From: a virus
Reading direction: 5' to 3' (one strand)
DNA length: 32,242 bases
IMG/VR virus record: IMGVR_UViG_3300010400_000235
Span: 1 to 32,242 of that record
The position numbers and the translations under genes are program-made. Below, one piece after another: positions 16,901 through 25,031 of the stretch; the first letter of the stretch is position 1; each line of letters opens with the position of its first letter. Below the pieces are notes generated by a model. That model ran no database searches. It saw only the letters and a program-made list of their open reading frames with translations, and was not told where the DNA came from.

Positions 16901-16974
16901 GGCACGGCTGCGCGCTCGAGGGAAAAGCAATGGACGGGCTGCGGGCGCTCGCTCCCACCTTGAGGTCGGCCTAG
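13918..16974 (+). CDS. Large tail nozzle/stabilisation-like protein
   Basis: The longest gene, 1018 residues, GTG start. The N-terminus (FTAGMHGEMDPAMLPQGALT, then SIENGRLPREGAIVKARGT) resembles the opening of podovirus tail tube B/nozzle and DNA-stabilisation proteins, where a glycine-rich stretch, a list of parameters and a K-R-x-G-T motif begin a beta-propeller. The rest is beta-strand rich with repeated Y-V, W-x-x-R and G-x-V-Y patterns and no catalytic motif, consistent with a propeller plus platform. It sits between the tailspike pair and the internal proteins, where short-tailed phages place the nozzle. The name is inferred. Confidence 0.6.
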   Translation: MSKIQIPFTAGMHGEMDPAMLPQGALTSIENGRLPREGAIVKARGTTTGDVSVTTTSAAIAAPIEGFAEFGTREWLAANGRVYARGQSSGDAWQEVGRTPRYFPVRERWAQFDDTRTTLASAARAACATTGGYLALTWASTDGSTYNSFLRVMRPTGECVATRVAGSRYFAQLIAVGSYFIWAYKKSDDSEIFARRYDPVTNTLGSEVSLESGIVTTSDAFRVAVHSATQWFYWRRDSVGSVGWQLRGIDASLTQADSGNTPCANQVVTRIQSLSTADGVYMVYADDTATIGGDCFWVLFEPDMSAEIADGTVLSGSDVAEFGIIDRGNNSVFIVCGTYGTGSEHSVAAAVVTSAGSYSSSSTALRMVKMVSHPFAATTTEIRMWVRVDNSVDPTANVYALATLQMGSSIVMQPELLPDSRPPNGFVEPTEVLTVGDSLFFLGSVVVRTGLRQGPFSGGGAFVPGVTETAPALVFYEYEAASGFRASDAAGAGYCFGGSGLVLPSDRAGVSSYTVTNPTGVEDGFMRRPQCSMAATAGAGLTSGALYQAFVVFERIDTDIRRIRSAPSSLLTATPSGGNLQVTISILVHPRTEGEISSLTHATAAHVYMTAANGSIFYRVTPDDGAPPGVSNTTTFTYVQTTEPATTKELLYTLGNVIPNAPAPAHRHGTVAAGRGWAFGLFDPRIVECSKLMVPNEPLTWTRHPAFRTFAPIDVTCGEEIDGSIVLLGPGGVALMPSSGPNNQGSPALSAPVVVSRVGCVNPSSLLRCPQGLLYEGQRGLYLMPRGGGEPIYMGAGMMSEIAHVSSAALVTVAPSADRLPQLLAAFAYEDIFAVRKVAYLDPEYQRWVGFDGRECSVLGTFGAQLVSDNSAGTQIVSDATTQATGTNLETTITTGHIYPFGPLGHGTVSKVQLLFTVKQLGVRLYCATSIDGGPFDTARELIIPDSTSDGLPLTIGQLHAVEWSVRADRGGRELSSIRFRFSDRANVAGDGVAWHGCALEGKAMDGLRALAPTLRSA

Positions 16975-16988
16975 CGGCCTGATAGAAT
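16960..16988 (+). promoter_or_regulatory. Sigma-70-like promoter for internal-protein genes
   Basis: TTGAGG at 16960-16965, 17 bases, then TAGAAT at 16983-16988. The -35 lies in the last codons of the nozzle gene. The ATG of the next gene is 13 bases after the -10 with CGAGGT as a possible ribosome site between, so the leader is very short. Confidence 0.6.
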
Positions 16989-17001
16989 CACGAGGTAAGC
17001 C

Positions 17002-18279
17002 ATGGGCGACTGGTGGAATCCTTTCGACGACGAGCCGGGCGCTGGCTTCGGCGGAGCCATCGGCATCACGCATCCGGACAACCCGGCGGCGAAGCGTGGC
17101 CAGCCGCGCGCCGGCACCGGCCCGGACTACAACAACTATCTCCTCGGCGGATCGCCAGACTACCTGAATCAGCTTCAGGGCCAGGCGAACCAGATCACCG
17201 GGCAGGGGCAGACGCTTTCCAACATGGGAGGCAACGCCGTCCATCAGGGCCAGCAGTTCAATCAGCTGGCGGCAGGCATGCAGGGACGCGCCGGTGCGCA
17301 AGGCCCGAACGCGGCGACCTACGATCCGGCGATGTACAACGCGCTCCAATCGAATCAGGCGGGCGGCGCGAGTCAGTACGACTTGGCGCGGCAACTCCAA
17401 AGCGTCGCAGGCGGACCGCAAGGCCCGAGCGCCGCAACCGGACTCGAGGCGTACGCGGCGGCAGGCCCAGGTCCGTCGGCGGGACAGGCGACGCTTCAGC
17501 GCGGGACGAACGAAGCGCTGAACTCTCAGATCGCAATGGCGCGCAGCGGGAGCGGCTTCGGCGAATCGGCGAACGCGATGCAAGCGGCCCAGGGCAACGC
17601 CGCAAACATCATGGCATCCAACGCCAACAACGCAGGGATCCTCAGCGCTCAGGAGCAACAGGCGTTCAACCAGCAACGCCTCGGCGCGCTCCAAGGTGCC
17701 GGCAATATCCGTCAGGGTGAGAACGCGCAGTATCAGAACGCGCGGCTTCAAGCCTTGGGCCTCTCCGGTCAGCAACTGGAGGCTGGGCGCGGCGCGGACT
17801 TGGCGGCAGCGAATCTCTACTCGGGCCAAGGTCAGTTCAACGCGAACCTCGGCATGCAAAACGCGGAGCTGCGTCAGCGGCAGATGGCGCAGAACGATCA
17901 GGCCATGATGGATCTGTACGGCGCCGGCCTCACGTCGCAGGGACAGGGGTTCGACGCGACCGCATCGGGAATCGATCGCCAACTCGCTGCACAGGGCCTC
18001 GGGTTGCAGGGCGCCCAGGCGCAGCAAGCCGGAACGATGGGCTACGAATCCGACCTCACAGACATCTACGGCATCGACACGGGCGAGCACGACAAGACGC
18101 GCGAGCTGAACCAGAGCGCGGGGCAGGCGGGACTCGGCGCGGTGGGAGGGCTGCTCTCCTCCGCTGCGCCAGCTCTCGCCATGATGTCCGACCGTCGCGC
18201 AAAGAAGCGCATCAGGGAGATCTCTTTGGACGAGCACTACGCCGCGCTGGCTGACGGATTCCCGGGAGCGCCGCTATGA
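17002..18279 (+). CDS. Gln/Ala/Gly-rich internal virion protein with vestigial S74 motif
   Basis: A 425-residue protein. Residues 45-345 are rich in Gln, Ala, Gly and Asn (LQGQANQITGQGQTLSNMGG), a composition typical of internal or ejection proteins that leave the capsid with the DNA. Residues 372-393 are hydrophobic and Gly/Ala-rich. The C-terminus has SDRRAKKRIREI (396-407), matching the first motif of Peptidase_S74 intramolecular chaperone domains (S-D-x-R-x-K), but the protein stops 18 residues later, so the rest of the domain is absent. The next gene carries a complete version. It has its own promoter and an ATGA overlap with the following gene. Confidence 0.6.
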   Translation: MGDWWNPFDDEPGAGFGGAIGITHPDNPAAKRGQPRAGTGPDYNNYLLGGSPDYLNQLQGQANQITGQGQTLSNMGGNAVHQGQQFNQLAAGMQGRAGAQGPNAATYDPAMYNALQSNQAGGASQYDLARQLQSVAGGPQGPSAATGLEAYAAAGPGPSAGQATLQRGTNEALNSQIAMARSGSGFGESANAMQAAQGNAANIMASNANNAGILSAQEQQAFNQQRLGALQGAGNIRQGENAQYQNARLQALGLSGQQLEAGRGADLAAANLYSGQGQFNANLGMQNAELRQRQMAQNDQAMMDLYGAGLTSQGQGFDATASGIDRQLAAQGLGLQGAQAQQAGTMGYESDLTDIYGIDTGEHDKTRELNQSAGQAGLGAVGGLLSSAAPALAMMSDRRAKKRIREISLDEHYAALADGFPGAPL

Positions 18280-19136
18280 TGAGTCGAATGCCGATGGGCG
18301 GAATGAAGCCGGGTGGCATGAAGCCGATGGGCATGGGTGCCGGCCCGAAGCTGTCCGAAATGCCGATGTCGATGCCGATGAGCGGGCCAGCCCCGACGGG
18401 AGGCACGGGCGGAAACAACCAGCTCGGCTCACCTGCGTTCCAGGCAGGTCCGGGCGCCATGGGAAGCGGTGGCGGAGGTGCAGCGGCGTCGATGGGGGCT
18501 GGCAACGCGGCGAGCACGCAAAACTACATGCGGAACGCGGCGGACGCGCATCGCGCCAACGTCGAGCGGAGCCGGGCTGACACGTCGCGCGTCGCCGGGC
18601 AGTTCGGCATCGGTCCGCAAGCTGGCAGCGGCCCGCGCGGCGAAGGCATCGTGCCTGCGGTGAAGATGTCTCCGGGCGCCGGTGTGCAGCGGATGCCCAT
18701 GCCCCGTGGTGGACTCTCGATGCTCTCCGACGAGCGCTCGAAGCAGCGCATCAAGGAACTCGAGGACGTGAACGCGCAGTACCAGGCGGTTCTCGGCGGC
18801 GAACCCGCGACGGCCGGGGTGCTCGAGTCGGCCTACCAGCAACCGACCGCGAACACGTACGAGTACAAGAATCCCGGTGCGCCCGGTGCAGCGCCGGGGC
18901 GGCAGTCGGGGCCGATGGCTCAGGAACTCGAGGGGATCCCCGGCGTCGTGCGGCCCGGCCCGGACGGCATGAAGCGGGTTGACCCGGCCCGCCTCACCAT
19001 GACGAACGCGAGCCAAATCGGGAACCTCACACGCGCGCGCGAGCAGGACCGTGCCGAAATCGACGCGCTGAAGGCTCACCTCGACGCGCTCGGCATGCCG
19101 GACGAGAAGCTGAGCTACGCTTCTGGGATGCGATGA
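18276..19136 (+). CDS. Met/Gly-rich protein with C-terminal Peptidase_S74 chaperone domain
   Basis: A 286-residue protein. Residues 1-80 are Met, Gly and Pro repeats (MGGMKPGGMKPMGMGAG). Residues 151-262 have the S74 layout: SDERSKQRIKEL (151-162; Ser151-Asp152, Lys156), YEYKNPG (195-201), GPMAQELEG (212-220), RVDPARLTMTNASQIGNL and a terminal helix. S74 domains usually trimerise tail fibres or spikes and then cut themselves off at the Ser-Asp site. Here it is attached to a short low-complexity protein within the internal-protein block, not to the spike. ATGA overlaps link it to both neighbours. Self-cleavage is plausible, not shown. Confidence 0.7.
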   Translation: MMSRMPMGGMKPGGMKPMGMGAGPKLSEMPMSMPMSGPAPTGGTGGNNQLGSPAFQAGPGAMGSGGGGAAASMGAGNAASTQNYMRNAADAHRANVERSRADTSRVAGQFGIGPQAGSGPRGEGIVPAVKMSPGAGVQRMPMPRGGLSMLSDERSKQRIKELEDVNAQYQAVLGGEPATAGVLESAYQQPTANTYEYKNPGAPGAAPGRQSGPMAQELEGIPGVVRPGPDGMKRVDPARLTMTNASQIGNLTRAREQDRAEIDALKAHLDALGMPDEKLSYASGMR

Positions 19137-20929
19137 TCGGCACCTACCAACCCCATCCGGAAGGCGGCTTCGTCGTGCAACGCGCGGACGGCCTGCCGCC
19201 GCTCCGTACCGCGTTCGACGAGGAGCGGCTGCGCGGGATGGGGTACGCGCCGAAGCCGGGGCTCGACCCGAACGCCACGGCCGGCGTGACTCCGCCGCCG
19301 CGCCCGAACATGGCGACCGACGCCTACACCCCGATGCCGGGGATCCAGGGGCGGACGCCGACGGAGGAACGTGCGTTCCGAGCGTGGGCGCCGACCCCGG
19401 AGGCTCCGCCTCCCCAGCGCCAGCCCCCGCCGACGGACGCGGCCACGGCGCAAGCCTCGCGCGACCTCTTCGACCGCGCGAACGCGAAAGCTGGAGCCGG
19501 CGCGCAAGCCCGCGTAGAGCGCGACCCGAACGCCGCCAAGAAGCAGATCCGCGGCGGAGGCGACGTGCGCGACGACTTGCCCGACGCGCCCGAGCGTGGC
19601 GGCGGTGGGCCGACGCGTCAGGCGTCCTACTCGCCCGCACGCATCATCAAGGGTGGCGACGTGCGCGCGGCGTTCACGGTGGATAAGTCCGGAGTCAATC
19701 CCGAGGACTGGGCGCGCTTCGAGCAAGGCGAGGCGTCGGCACTCGAGCAGCGGAAGCAAGCGGCAACCGACCTAGCGGCGCAGAACGACGTGCGAGCTGG
19801 CGTCGAGTCGGCCGAAATGGAGTACCGCAACAACATCGAAGCGGCCGACCAAATCGAGGCGCAGCGTCGCGCCGACGCCATGGCGAAGGACTACGCCGCA
19901 CGGGCGAAGGCGATCGACGACGAGCGGAACGCGATCAACAATCTGAACACGAAGCCGGACAAGCTGTTCAACGGCAACGACTGGGGGAAGGCGCTCGCGG
20001 CCTTTTCCGTGCTAGCGGGCGGGCTCGTGCAAGGCCTCAAGGGCGGGAAGAACCCGGCGCTCGAGGCGCTGAACGACATCGCCGACCGGAGCGCGGCGGA
20101 GAAGCGCGCGGAGTATGATCGTCGCCGGGAAGGGCTCGCGGGCAAGGAAAGCGACTTCGCGCGCCTCGTGCAAATCTATGGCACGCCAGCGGCGGCTGAG
20201 TCGGAGCTGCGCGATCGAAAGCGTCTGCTCATGCAGCGGTGGGCTGAGAAGCGCGCACTCGACGCGGGGCGGGTGGACACGGCCGATCAACTCAAGATGC
20301 AGTTCTCCCAGTGGGACCAGGAGCGGATCGCCGGGCAGCTCGACCGTCAGCAGAAGCTTTCGGATCACGTGCGCGAGTCGTGGCAGCTCACGCCGGACCG
20401 TGTGATCGGTGGAGGGCCGAAGCCAGACGAAAAGGACGTTCAGGCGCTGGCGAAGGCGCGGGAGGCGGCCGGCATCGGCGAGGCGGAGGGACAGGCCGGC
20501 GCGGTGCGAGACCTGATTGCGGCGCTGCCCGAGGGTGAGTTGCCCACCGCCGAGTCGCGCAACGTTGCATCCCGTGCGGCACGCGGCCTCGTCGATTGGG
20601 CAGCCGGGGCCGGGACTGCCGAGCGGAGCTTCGATACCGAGGCAGAGCGCTCGGCTACGGCGAAGCTCGAACGGGCGAAAGCCGCGCTGCTTCACAAGCT
20701 GTCTGGCGCTGCCATCTCGCCGACGGAAATGGAACGGCTGCAACGCGGCCTGAACGAGCTGCGCTCCAAGCAGGGACTGCTTCGCTACAACCAGGAGCTC
20801 GACCGGACCATCGCGCGGCGCGATGCCGGCGTGAAAGCAGGGTTCCGCCCCGAAGTCGTCGAGACGTACGAGGAGCGCCAGCGTGCGCGCCAGCCGTCGT
20901 CTAGCAGTACGAACCGGAGGGCCGAGTAG
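19133..20929 (+). CDS. Internal virion/DNA-ejection-like protein
   Basis: A 598-residue protein. An N-terminal 150 residues of Pro/Ala-rich linkers is followed by long charged helices (EQRKQAATDLAAQNDVRAGV; AMAKDYAARAKAIDDERNAI), a Gly/Ala hydrophobic patch (ALAAFSVLAGGLVQGLKGG, near 285-303), and more coiled-coil-like helices. It lies between the S74 protein and a still larger internal-type protein, coupled to both (ATGA upstream; its TAG shares a base with the next GTG). Ejection proteins of short-tailed phages have this size, composition and position. No lytic transglycosylase motif is visible. Confidence 0.55.
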   Translation: MIGTYQPHPEGGFVVQRADGLPPLRTAFDEERLRGMGYAPKPGLDPNATAGVTPPPRPNMATDAYTPMPGIQGRTPTEERAFRAWAPTPEAPPPQRQPPPTDAATAQASRDLFDRANAKAGAGAQARVERDPNAAKKQIRGGGDVRDDLPDAPERGGGGPTRQASYSPARIIKGGDVRAAFTVDKSGVNPEDWARFEQGEASALEQRKQAATDLAAQNDVRAGVESAEMEYRNNIEAADQIEAQRRADAMAKDYAARAKAIDDERNAINNLNTKPDKLFNGNDWGKALAAFSVLAGGLVQGLKGGKNPALEALNDIADRSAAEKRAEYDRRREGLAGKESDFARLVQIYGTPAAAESELRDRKRLLMQRWAEKRALDAGRVDTADQLKMQFSQWDQERIAGQLDRQQKLSDHVRESWQLTPDRVIGGGPKPDEKDVQALAKAREAAGIGEAEGQAGAVRDLIAALPEGELPTAESRNVASRAARGLVDWAAGAGTAERSFDTEAERSATAKLERAKAALLHKLSGAAISPTEMERLQRGLNELRSKQGLLRYNQELDRTIARRDAGVKAGFRPEVVETYEERQRARQPSSSSTNRRAE

Positions 20930-23190
20930 TGGCCAAAGGCGTCGTCAAAGATGGCCGGGTGTTCATGCGCGACGCGCAGACGGGGGCGGCGTTCTCCGTG
21001 CCGGTGGATGAGGCCGCAACCGAGCTCGCGAACGGAGCCCGCTACGAGGCGCCGGAGGAATTCGAGCACCGGGCGGCGTCACGCGAGCGAGAGACGCTCG
21101 GGCAGCAGGCGTTGACGGCCGGAGAGGGCGCGCTCGAAACCGCGACGCTCGGTCTCGGCACCGCGGCCGCCACGGCGCTCGGCGGCGAGGAGTACCGCCA
21201 GGCAGCTCAGGAGCGCGCCGAATTCAACCCAACGGCCAGGGCGGCCGGCCAGGTGGTCGGCGCAATCGCCCCGGCGTTCATTCCCGGCGGTCAGTTCACG
21301 CCGGCTGGGCTTGTCGCGCGCGGCGGGCAAGCCGTCGAGCGGGCGGTCGGCGGCGGGCTGGCGCGCATCGGCATCGGCGGGGCTGAGTCAGGGCTGCTCT
21401 CCGCCGCGACGCAGCGCGCCATCGCCCTGGGCACTGCCGGGGCAGCCGAAGGCGCGGCGTACGGACTCGGGTCCAGCCTGGCCGAGTCCTCGCTGGACGG
21501 CACCGACTGGACGGCTGAGCGGGCGCTGCACGGCCTCGGAACGGGCGCCCTGTACGGGCTCGTAGGTGGGGCGGCGCTTGGCGCCGGCTCCGTCGTTGCG
21601 CAGCGCGGCGGGCGGAAGCTCCTTGACGCGATGGTGGGTGAGGGGAAGACGCTGAAGCAAGCCGCTCGGGACTTCGCCGATCGGCGACTCGTCTCCGCTG
21701 CGACCGACGACGCGAAGACCATCTCGCAGGTGACGCGCGGCGGGAAAGAGCCGGAGCGGCTGGGGGAAATCGCGGAGCGCCTACGGAATAGGGGGGCAAG
21801 CGAGCCGAAAGCCATCGCCCAAGCCGTTGCAGCCGAGATGCAGGACGCGGCGGCCGCAACGAAAGGCGTCGTCAAGTCGCTGGACGACGCGGGGATCCGT
21901 CCGAGCGGGCAGGGCATTTTCGACGACCTGGAGGAGCAGGCGGCCAAGCTTGAGTCGTCCGGGTTGCAGAGCGATCAGCGCCTGGCCGGGCGGCTCCGGC
22001 GCGAGCTGAACCCGCTGCGGAAGCGCCTCGAACTCCCGATGGGGGAGATTTCGGATCCGACCTTCGGCGAGGCGCACACCCTGGCGCAACGCCTCGAGAA
22101 GCTGTCCGGCGGGTGGAGTGACCAGAAGAAGAGCGCGGCGGCCGAGGCGGTGTCAGGCCTGGCTGAGTCGGTGGCGAAGCGGCTGGACGATGCCGCGCTG
22201 ACGGCTGGCGACGACGTGGCGGCCGCTTGGCAGAAGAGCCGGCGCGACCTGTCCGACTTCACGGCCATCCGAAGCACGCTGAAGAAAGAGGGACCGAAGG
22301 CGAGCGGCGCCGAGCTGACCGGCATCGGGAGCGCGCTCGCGTCGCTCGTGATGGGGAACGCCTCGCCGCAAGCGCTCGTTACCGGCCTCGTGACGGGCAC
22401 GGCCCACAAGCTTATCGCTGAGCGTGGGAGCCGTGCGCTCGGGTGGATCGCCGACCGTGTTGCCGGCCTCGAGCGCGCATCCACCGACTCAGCCCGAAGC
22501 CTCGCCGGCCTTCCCGTCGCAGCCGTCCGGGGTGAGACGGTCCGGGAGCTGTCTGGCGACCAGGCCGATCACTTCGAGTCGGTGCGGCAGGACATCCAAC
22601 AGGCATTCGAGGATCCGTCCTACATGGTCGCCAAGGTGCAAGCCGCGATCGGGCCGGCCGCGCTTGAACAGCCAGAAGTCGCCCAGGCCATGGGGAAGCG
22701 CATCGTTGGCGACTACCAGTATTTGCGGAGCCTCATCCCCCCACCGATCACCAGCCAGAGCGCGATGATTCAGCCGCAACGTGACGTGCCGAAGGTGCCG
22801 AAGGCGAAGCAGCGCGAACTCGTCTCGGCTGCTCAGGCGCTGCGCAATCCTGCCACGGTGATGAAGTCGCTCTCGGCTGGGAAAGTGGATTGGGCGGCGA
22901 TCGACGCGCTGAAAAAGCGGCGCCCCGAGCTTTGGGGAGACTTCCGGCTCAAGGTCGCGCTATCATGCGCGGAAGCTAGCGAGCTGATCCCGTACCAGCG
23001 GCGCGTGATGCTCGGAACCGTATTCGAGTTCCCGAGTGACCCGTCGATGATGCCCGGCGTCGTTCCTCCGATGCCCTCCGAGCCCGTTCCCTCCTCTGGT
23101 GGGGCACGAGGGGCGCCGGGCAACCTAGACACCGCTGGCACCCTCGGGACGCCGAGCGGAAACGCTATCCAATCGAGTGAGGCAGCATGA
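20929..23190 (+). CDS. Large internal virion/DNA-ejection protein with glycine-zipper region
   Basis: A 753-residue protein from a GTG. Residues about 60-260 are Ala/Gly-rich with repeated small-residue patterns (ALETATLGLGTAAATALGG; GTGALYGLVGGAALGAGSVV) that can insert into or span membranes, as expected of ejection proteins forming a trans-envelope channel. Residues 260-470 are charged helices. The region 620-700 has helical repeats with proline breaks, and the C-terminus is Pro/Ser/Gly-rich. No enzyme motif is recognised. ATGA overlap with the next gene. Confidence 0.6.
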   Translation: MAKGVVKDGRVFMRDAQTGAAFSVPVDEAATELANGARYEAPEEFEHRAASRERETLGQQALTAGEGALETATLGLGTAAATALGGEEYRQAAQERAEFNPTARAAGQVVGAIAPAFIPGGQFTPAGLVARGGQAVERAVGGGLARIGIGGAESGLLSAATQRAIALGTAGAAEGAAYGLGSSLAESSLDGTDWTAERALHGLGTGALYGLVGGAALGAGSVVAQRGGRKLLDAMVGEGKTLKQAARDFADRRLVSAATDDAKTISQVTRGGKEPERLGEIAERLRNRGASEPKAIAQAVAAEMQDAAAATKGVVKSLDDAGIRPSGQGIFDDLEEQAAKLESSGLQSDQRLAGRLRRELNPLRKRLELPMGEISDPTFGEAHTLAQRLEKLSGGWSDQKKSAAAEAVSGLAESVAKRLDDAALTAGDDVAAAWQKSRRDLSDFTAIRSTLKKEGPKASGAELTGIGSALASLVMGNASPQALVTGLVTGTAHKLIAERGSRALGWIADRVAGLERASTDSARSLAGLPVAAVRGETVRELSGDQADHFESVRQDIQQAFEDPSYMVAKVQAAIGPAALEQPEVAQAMGKRIVGDYQYLRSLIPPPITSQSAMIQPQRDVPKVPKAKQRELVSAAQALRNPATVMKSLSAGKVDWAAIDALKKRRPELWGDFRLKVALSCAEASELIPYQRRVMLGTVFEFPSDPSMMPGVVPPMPSEPVPSSGGARGAPGNLDTAGTLGTPSGNAIQSSEAA

Positions 23191-23618
23191 GCGGACCCAA
23201 CACAGCAAAATCCCTGGCGAGCGGAACGCCATTCGACGGCCGCGATGGCCTGGGCACAACGACCGCAGCGGTCGCTAACGACTTCGGCGTGCTGAAGTTC
23301 ACCGGCGGCGTAGCAGCGACGGAAACGACGCACTCGGCCAACGTGATTCCGGCGCACTGGGCGGGCCGCGAGGTCGGCCTCATCTGCACGGGCGGCGTCT
23401 GCTACTTCGCGTTCTCACTCAACTCGACTGCCGAGGTGGACCGAGCGGTGTCGGCCACTGCGGCAGGCGCAGCGGGCAAGGTCGGCGTGCCGCTACCGAA
23501 CTCGCTCAGCATCGAGACGCGCGCGCGCGTGCCGGACGCTCCCGCCGGTCAGCAAGTCTACTTCGTGCGCGAGTCCGACGCGACGAGCACGATCGTCTAC
23601 ATGCGGCTGCTGGCCTGA
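23187..23618 (+). CDS. Small beta-rich virion protein
   Basis: A 143-residue protein coupled by ATGA to the ejection-type gene. It is predicted mostly beta strands separated by Gly, Thr and Ser (FGVLKFTGGVAATETTHSAN; GREVGLICTGGVCYFAFSLN) and ends in a strand VYFVRESDATSTIVYMRLLA. It has two cysteines (LICTGGVCYF), possibly a disulfide. This pattern resembles small decoration, fibre or knob proteins. It is the first of four similar-sized small genes (23187-25025). No family is recognised. Confidence 0.5.
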   Translation: MSGPNTAKSLASGTPFDGRDGLGTTTAAVANDFGVLKFTGGVAATETTHSANVIPAHWAGREVGLICTGGVCYFAFSLNSTAEVDRAVSATAAGAAGKVGVPLPNSLSIETRARVPDAPAGQQVYFVRESDATSTIVYMRLLA

Positions 23619-24064
23619 TGAAATTGGAGATGGCGATGAAATCCGACGCAAAGAAACTCGGCCTACAGGTCCAGTGCATCGAAGTCCGCGCGAGCGAGAA
23701 CGGGCAAAACGTCTACTTGGCGATGTCGCCACCCGCCCCTCTCCCGGCGGTCGATGGCTACGGGAACCCCGTGGCGCACCCGCCTCCGCCCACCGCGACG
23801 ATGCGACTGTTCGTCACATCAGACGAGCGGCGCGACGCCATGACGAAGGCGAACGCGGTGAAGCTCGCGGCCAAGAAAGTCCGCCCGGAGCTGCTCGACG
23901 GTGACAGCGCCGTCGCGGCCTCGAAGGAAAAGAAGGCGATGACTCTCGAACTCGAGCGGCTCATCGGCATCGCGAACGACGCGCCCGAGTTCCGATTCAA
24001 GCACGGCAAGACGTACACCATCGTGATCACCGAGGCGGCAGGGTCGGAAGGAGCAGGCAAATGA
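23618..24064 (+). CDS. Hypothetical protein, possible minor virion or assembly protein
   Basis: A 148-residue protein whose ATG shares a base with the previous stop (TGATG). Beta strands at 16-35 and 60-67, a Pro-rich loop (HPPPPTATMRLFVTSD), then a long Lys/Glu/Ala helix (AVAASKEKKAMTLELERLIG) and a C-terminal strand (KTYTIVITEA). No catalytic or metal motif is present. Unlike its neighbours it has a substantial helical part, which could make it an assembly helper. ATGA overlap with the next gene. Confidence 0.5.
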   Translation: MKLEMAMKSDAKKLGLQVQCIEVRASENGQNVYLAMSPPAPLPAVDGYGNPVAHPPPPTATMRLFVTSDERRDAMTKANAVKLAAKKVRPELLDGDSAVAASKEKKAMTLELERLIGIANDAPEFRFKHGKTYTIVITEAAGSEGAGK

Positions 24065-24459
24065 GAACCGCGGTTGCACGACGCAACGAGATGCTGGACA
24101 CGTTCATCAACAACGCGAACAGCGGGCTCCTCAGGATCTACACCGGCACGCGGCCGACCGATGCGGACACGGCGTTGAGCGGCAACACGCTCCTGGCGAC
24201 ACTGACAATGAACGCCACGTCATTCGGCTCCGCGTCGTCCGGTGTGCTGACGGCCAACGCGATCACCTCGGATGCGTCGGCGGACGCAACGGGAACAGCC
24301 ACCTTCGCGCGACTCTGGGAATCGGACGGAACCACGCCGATCGGCGACTTCTCTTTGGGGACTAGCGGGACGGAAGTGATCGTCAACACCACGTCCGTCG
24401 TGACCGCCGCGGTCGTGTCCTGCTCGTCTTTCACCATCACCAACCCGGTGGGCACGTGA
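24061..24459 (+). CDS. Common phage beta-sandwich protein
   Basis: A 132-residue protein with a recognisable pattern found in many uncharacterised phage proteins. The N-terminus is MLDTFINNANSGLLRIYTGT, then PTDADTALSGNTLLATLTMN, GVLTANAITSD, ATGTATFARLWESDG, and the end VSCSSFTITNPVG. It is compact and Thr/Ala/Ser-rich, without cysteine pairs for metal. Such proteins are usually found among tail or decoration genes, and their role is not established. The two flanking overlaps are ATGA-type. Confidence 0.6.
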   Translation: MRTAVARRNEMLDTFINNANSGLLRIYTGTRPTDADTALSGNTLLATLTMNATSFGSASSGVLTANAITSDASADATGTATFARLWESDGTTPIGDFSLGTSGTEVIVNTTSVVTAAVVSCSSFTITNPVGT

Positions 24460-25025
24460 TTCCGTTTCCCGTCCTCTGCCTGGCGCGTCAGACGGCGGCG
24501 GGCACGCTGTTCAACACGTACACCACGGCGAAAACCGTCATCAATCAGACGGAACTCGTTACGCTCCCGCCAAACTACCTCACCGTGGGAGCGTCGTTCC
24601 GTGTACGCGTCAAGGGCGGACTCTCGAACATCGTCACCACGCCTGGGACCGTCACGTTTCAGCTCATGATGGGAACGATTGTCGCGTGGACGAGCGGGGC
24701 GATCCAGCTGAACGCGACGGCGCACACGTTGCTCCCGTTCTTCCTCGACCTGGACGTTCGTGTGGACACCATCGGCACGAGCACCACAGCCAAGCTCCTA
24801 GGCATGGCTGAACTCCACGGCCTAATGTTCACCAAGACGGCCGCGCAAACGGACGCCGTCAACACCGAGGGCGCATTCTCCGCGCCCGCTACGGCGCCAG
24901 CGGTCGGAACCGGCTTCGACTCCACGATCGCCAACATCCTGGACTTCTGGACCGGCTTCTCGATCTCGAACTCCGGCAACGGCATCCAGGTCTATCAGTA
25001 CACAGTCGAGCAGCTGAGCGGCTAA
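24456..25025 (+). CDS. Beta-rich virion protein, possible fibre or receptor-binding component
   Basis: A 189-residue protein with a GTG start (GTGA coupling). Almost entirely beta strands: FNTYTTAKTVINQTELVTLP, VGASFRVRVKGGLSNIV, TVTFQLMMGTIVAWTSGAIQ, LPFFLDLDVRVDTIG, and ending ISNSGNGIQVYQYTVEQLSG. A jelly-roll of this size is typical of fibre tips and virion knobs. It resembles uncharacterised phage structural proteins with the opening A-x-G-T-L-F-N. No catalytic motif is visible. Confidence 0.55.
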   Translation: MIPFPVLCLARQTAAGTLFNTYTTAKTVINQTELVTLPPNYLTVGASFRVRVKGGLSNIVTTPGTVTFQLMMGTIVAWTSGAIQLNATAHTLLPFFLDLDVRVDTIGTSTTAKLLGMAELHGLMFTKTAAQTDAVNTEGAFSAPATAPAVGTGFDSTIANILDFWTGFSISNSGNGIQVYQYTVEQLSG

Positions 25026-25031
25026 TGTCAC

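Noticed and set aside
16549-18237. 562-residue leftward frame
   Set aside because: Antisense of the nozzle and internal-protein genes; the rightward genes have a promoter, ribosome site and stop-start coupling.
18429-19640. 403-residue leftward frame
   Set aside because: Antisense of the S74-domain gene, whose motifs are clear.
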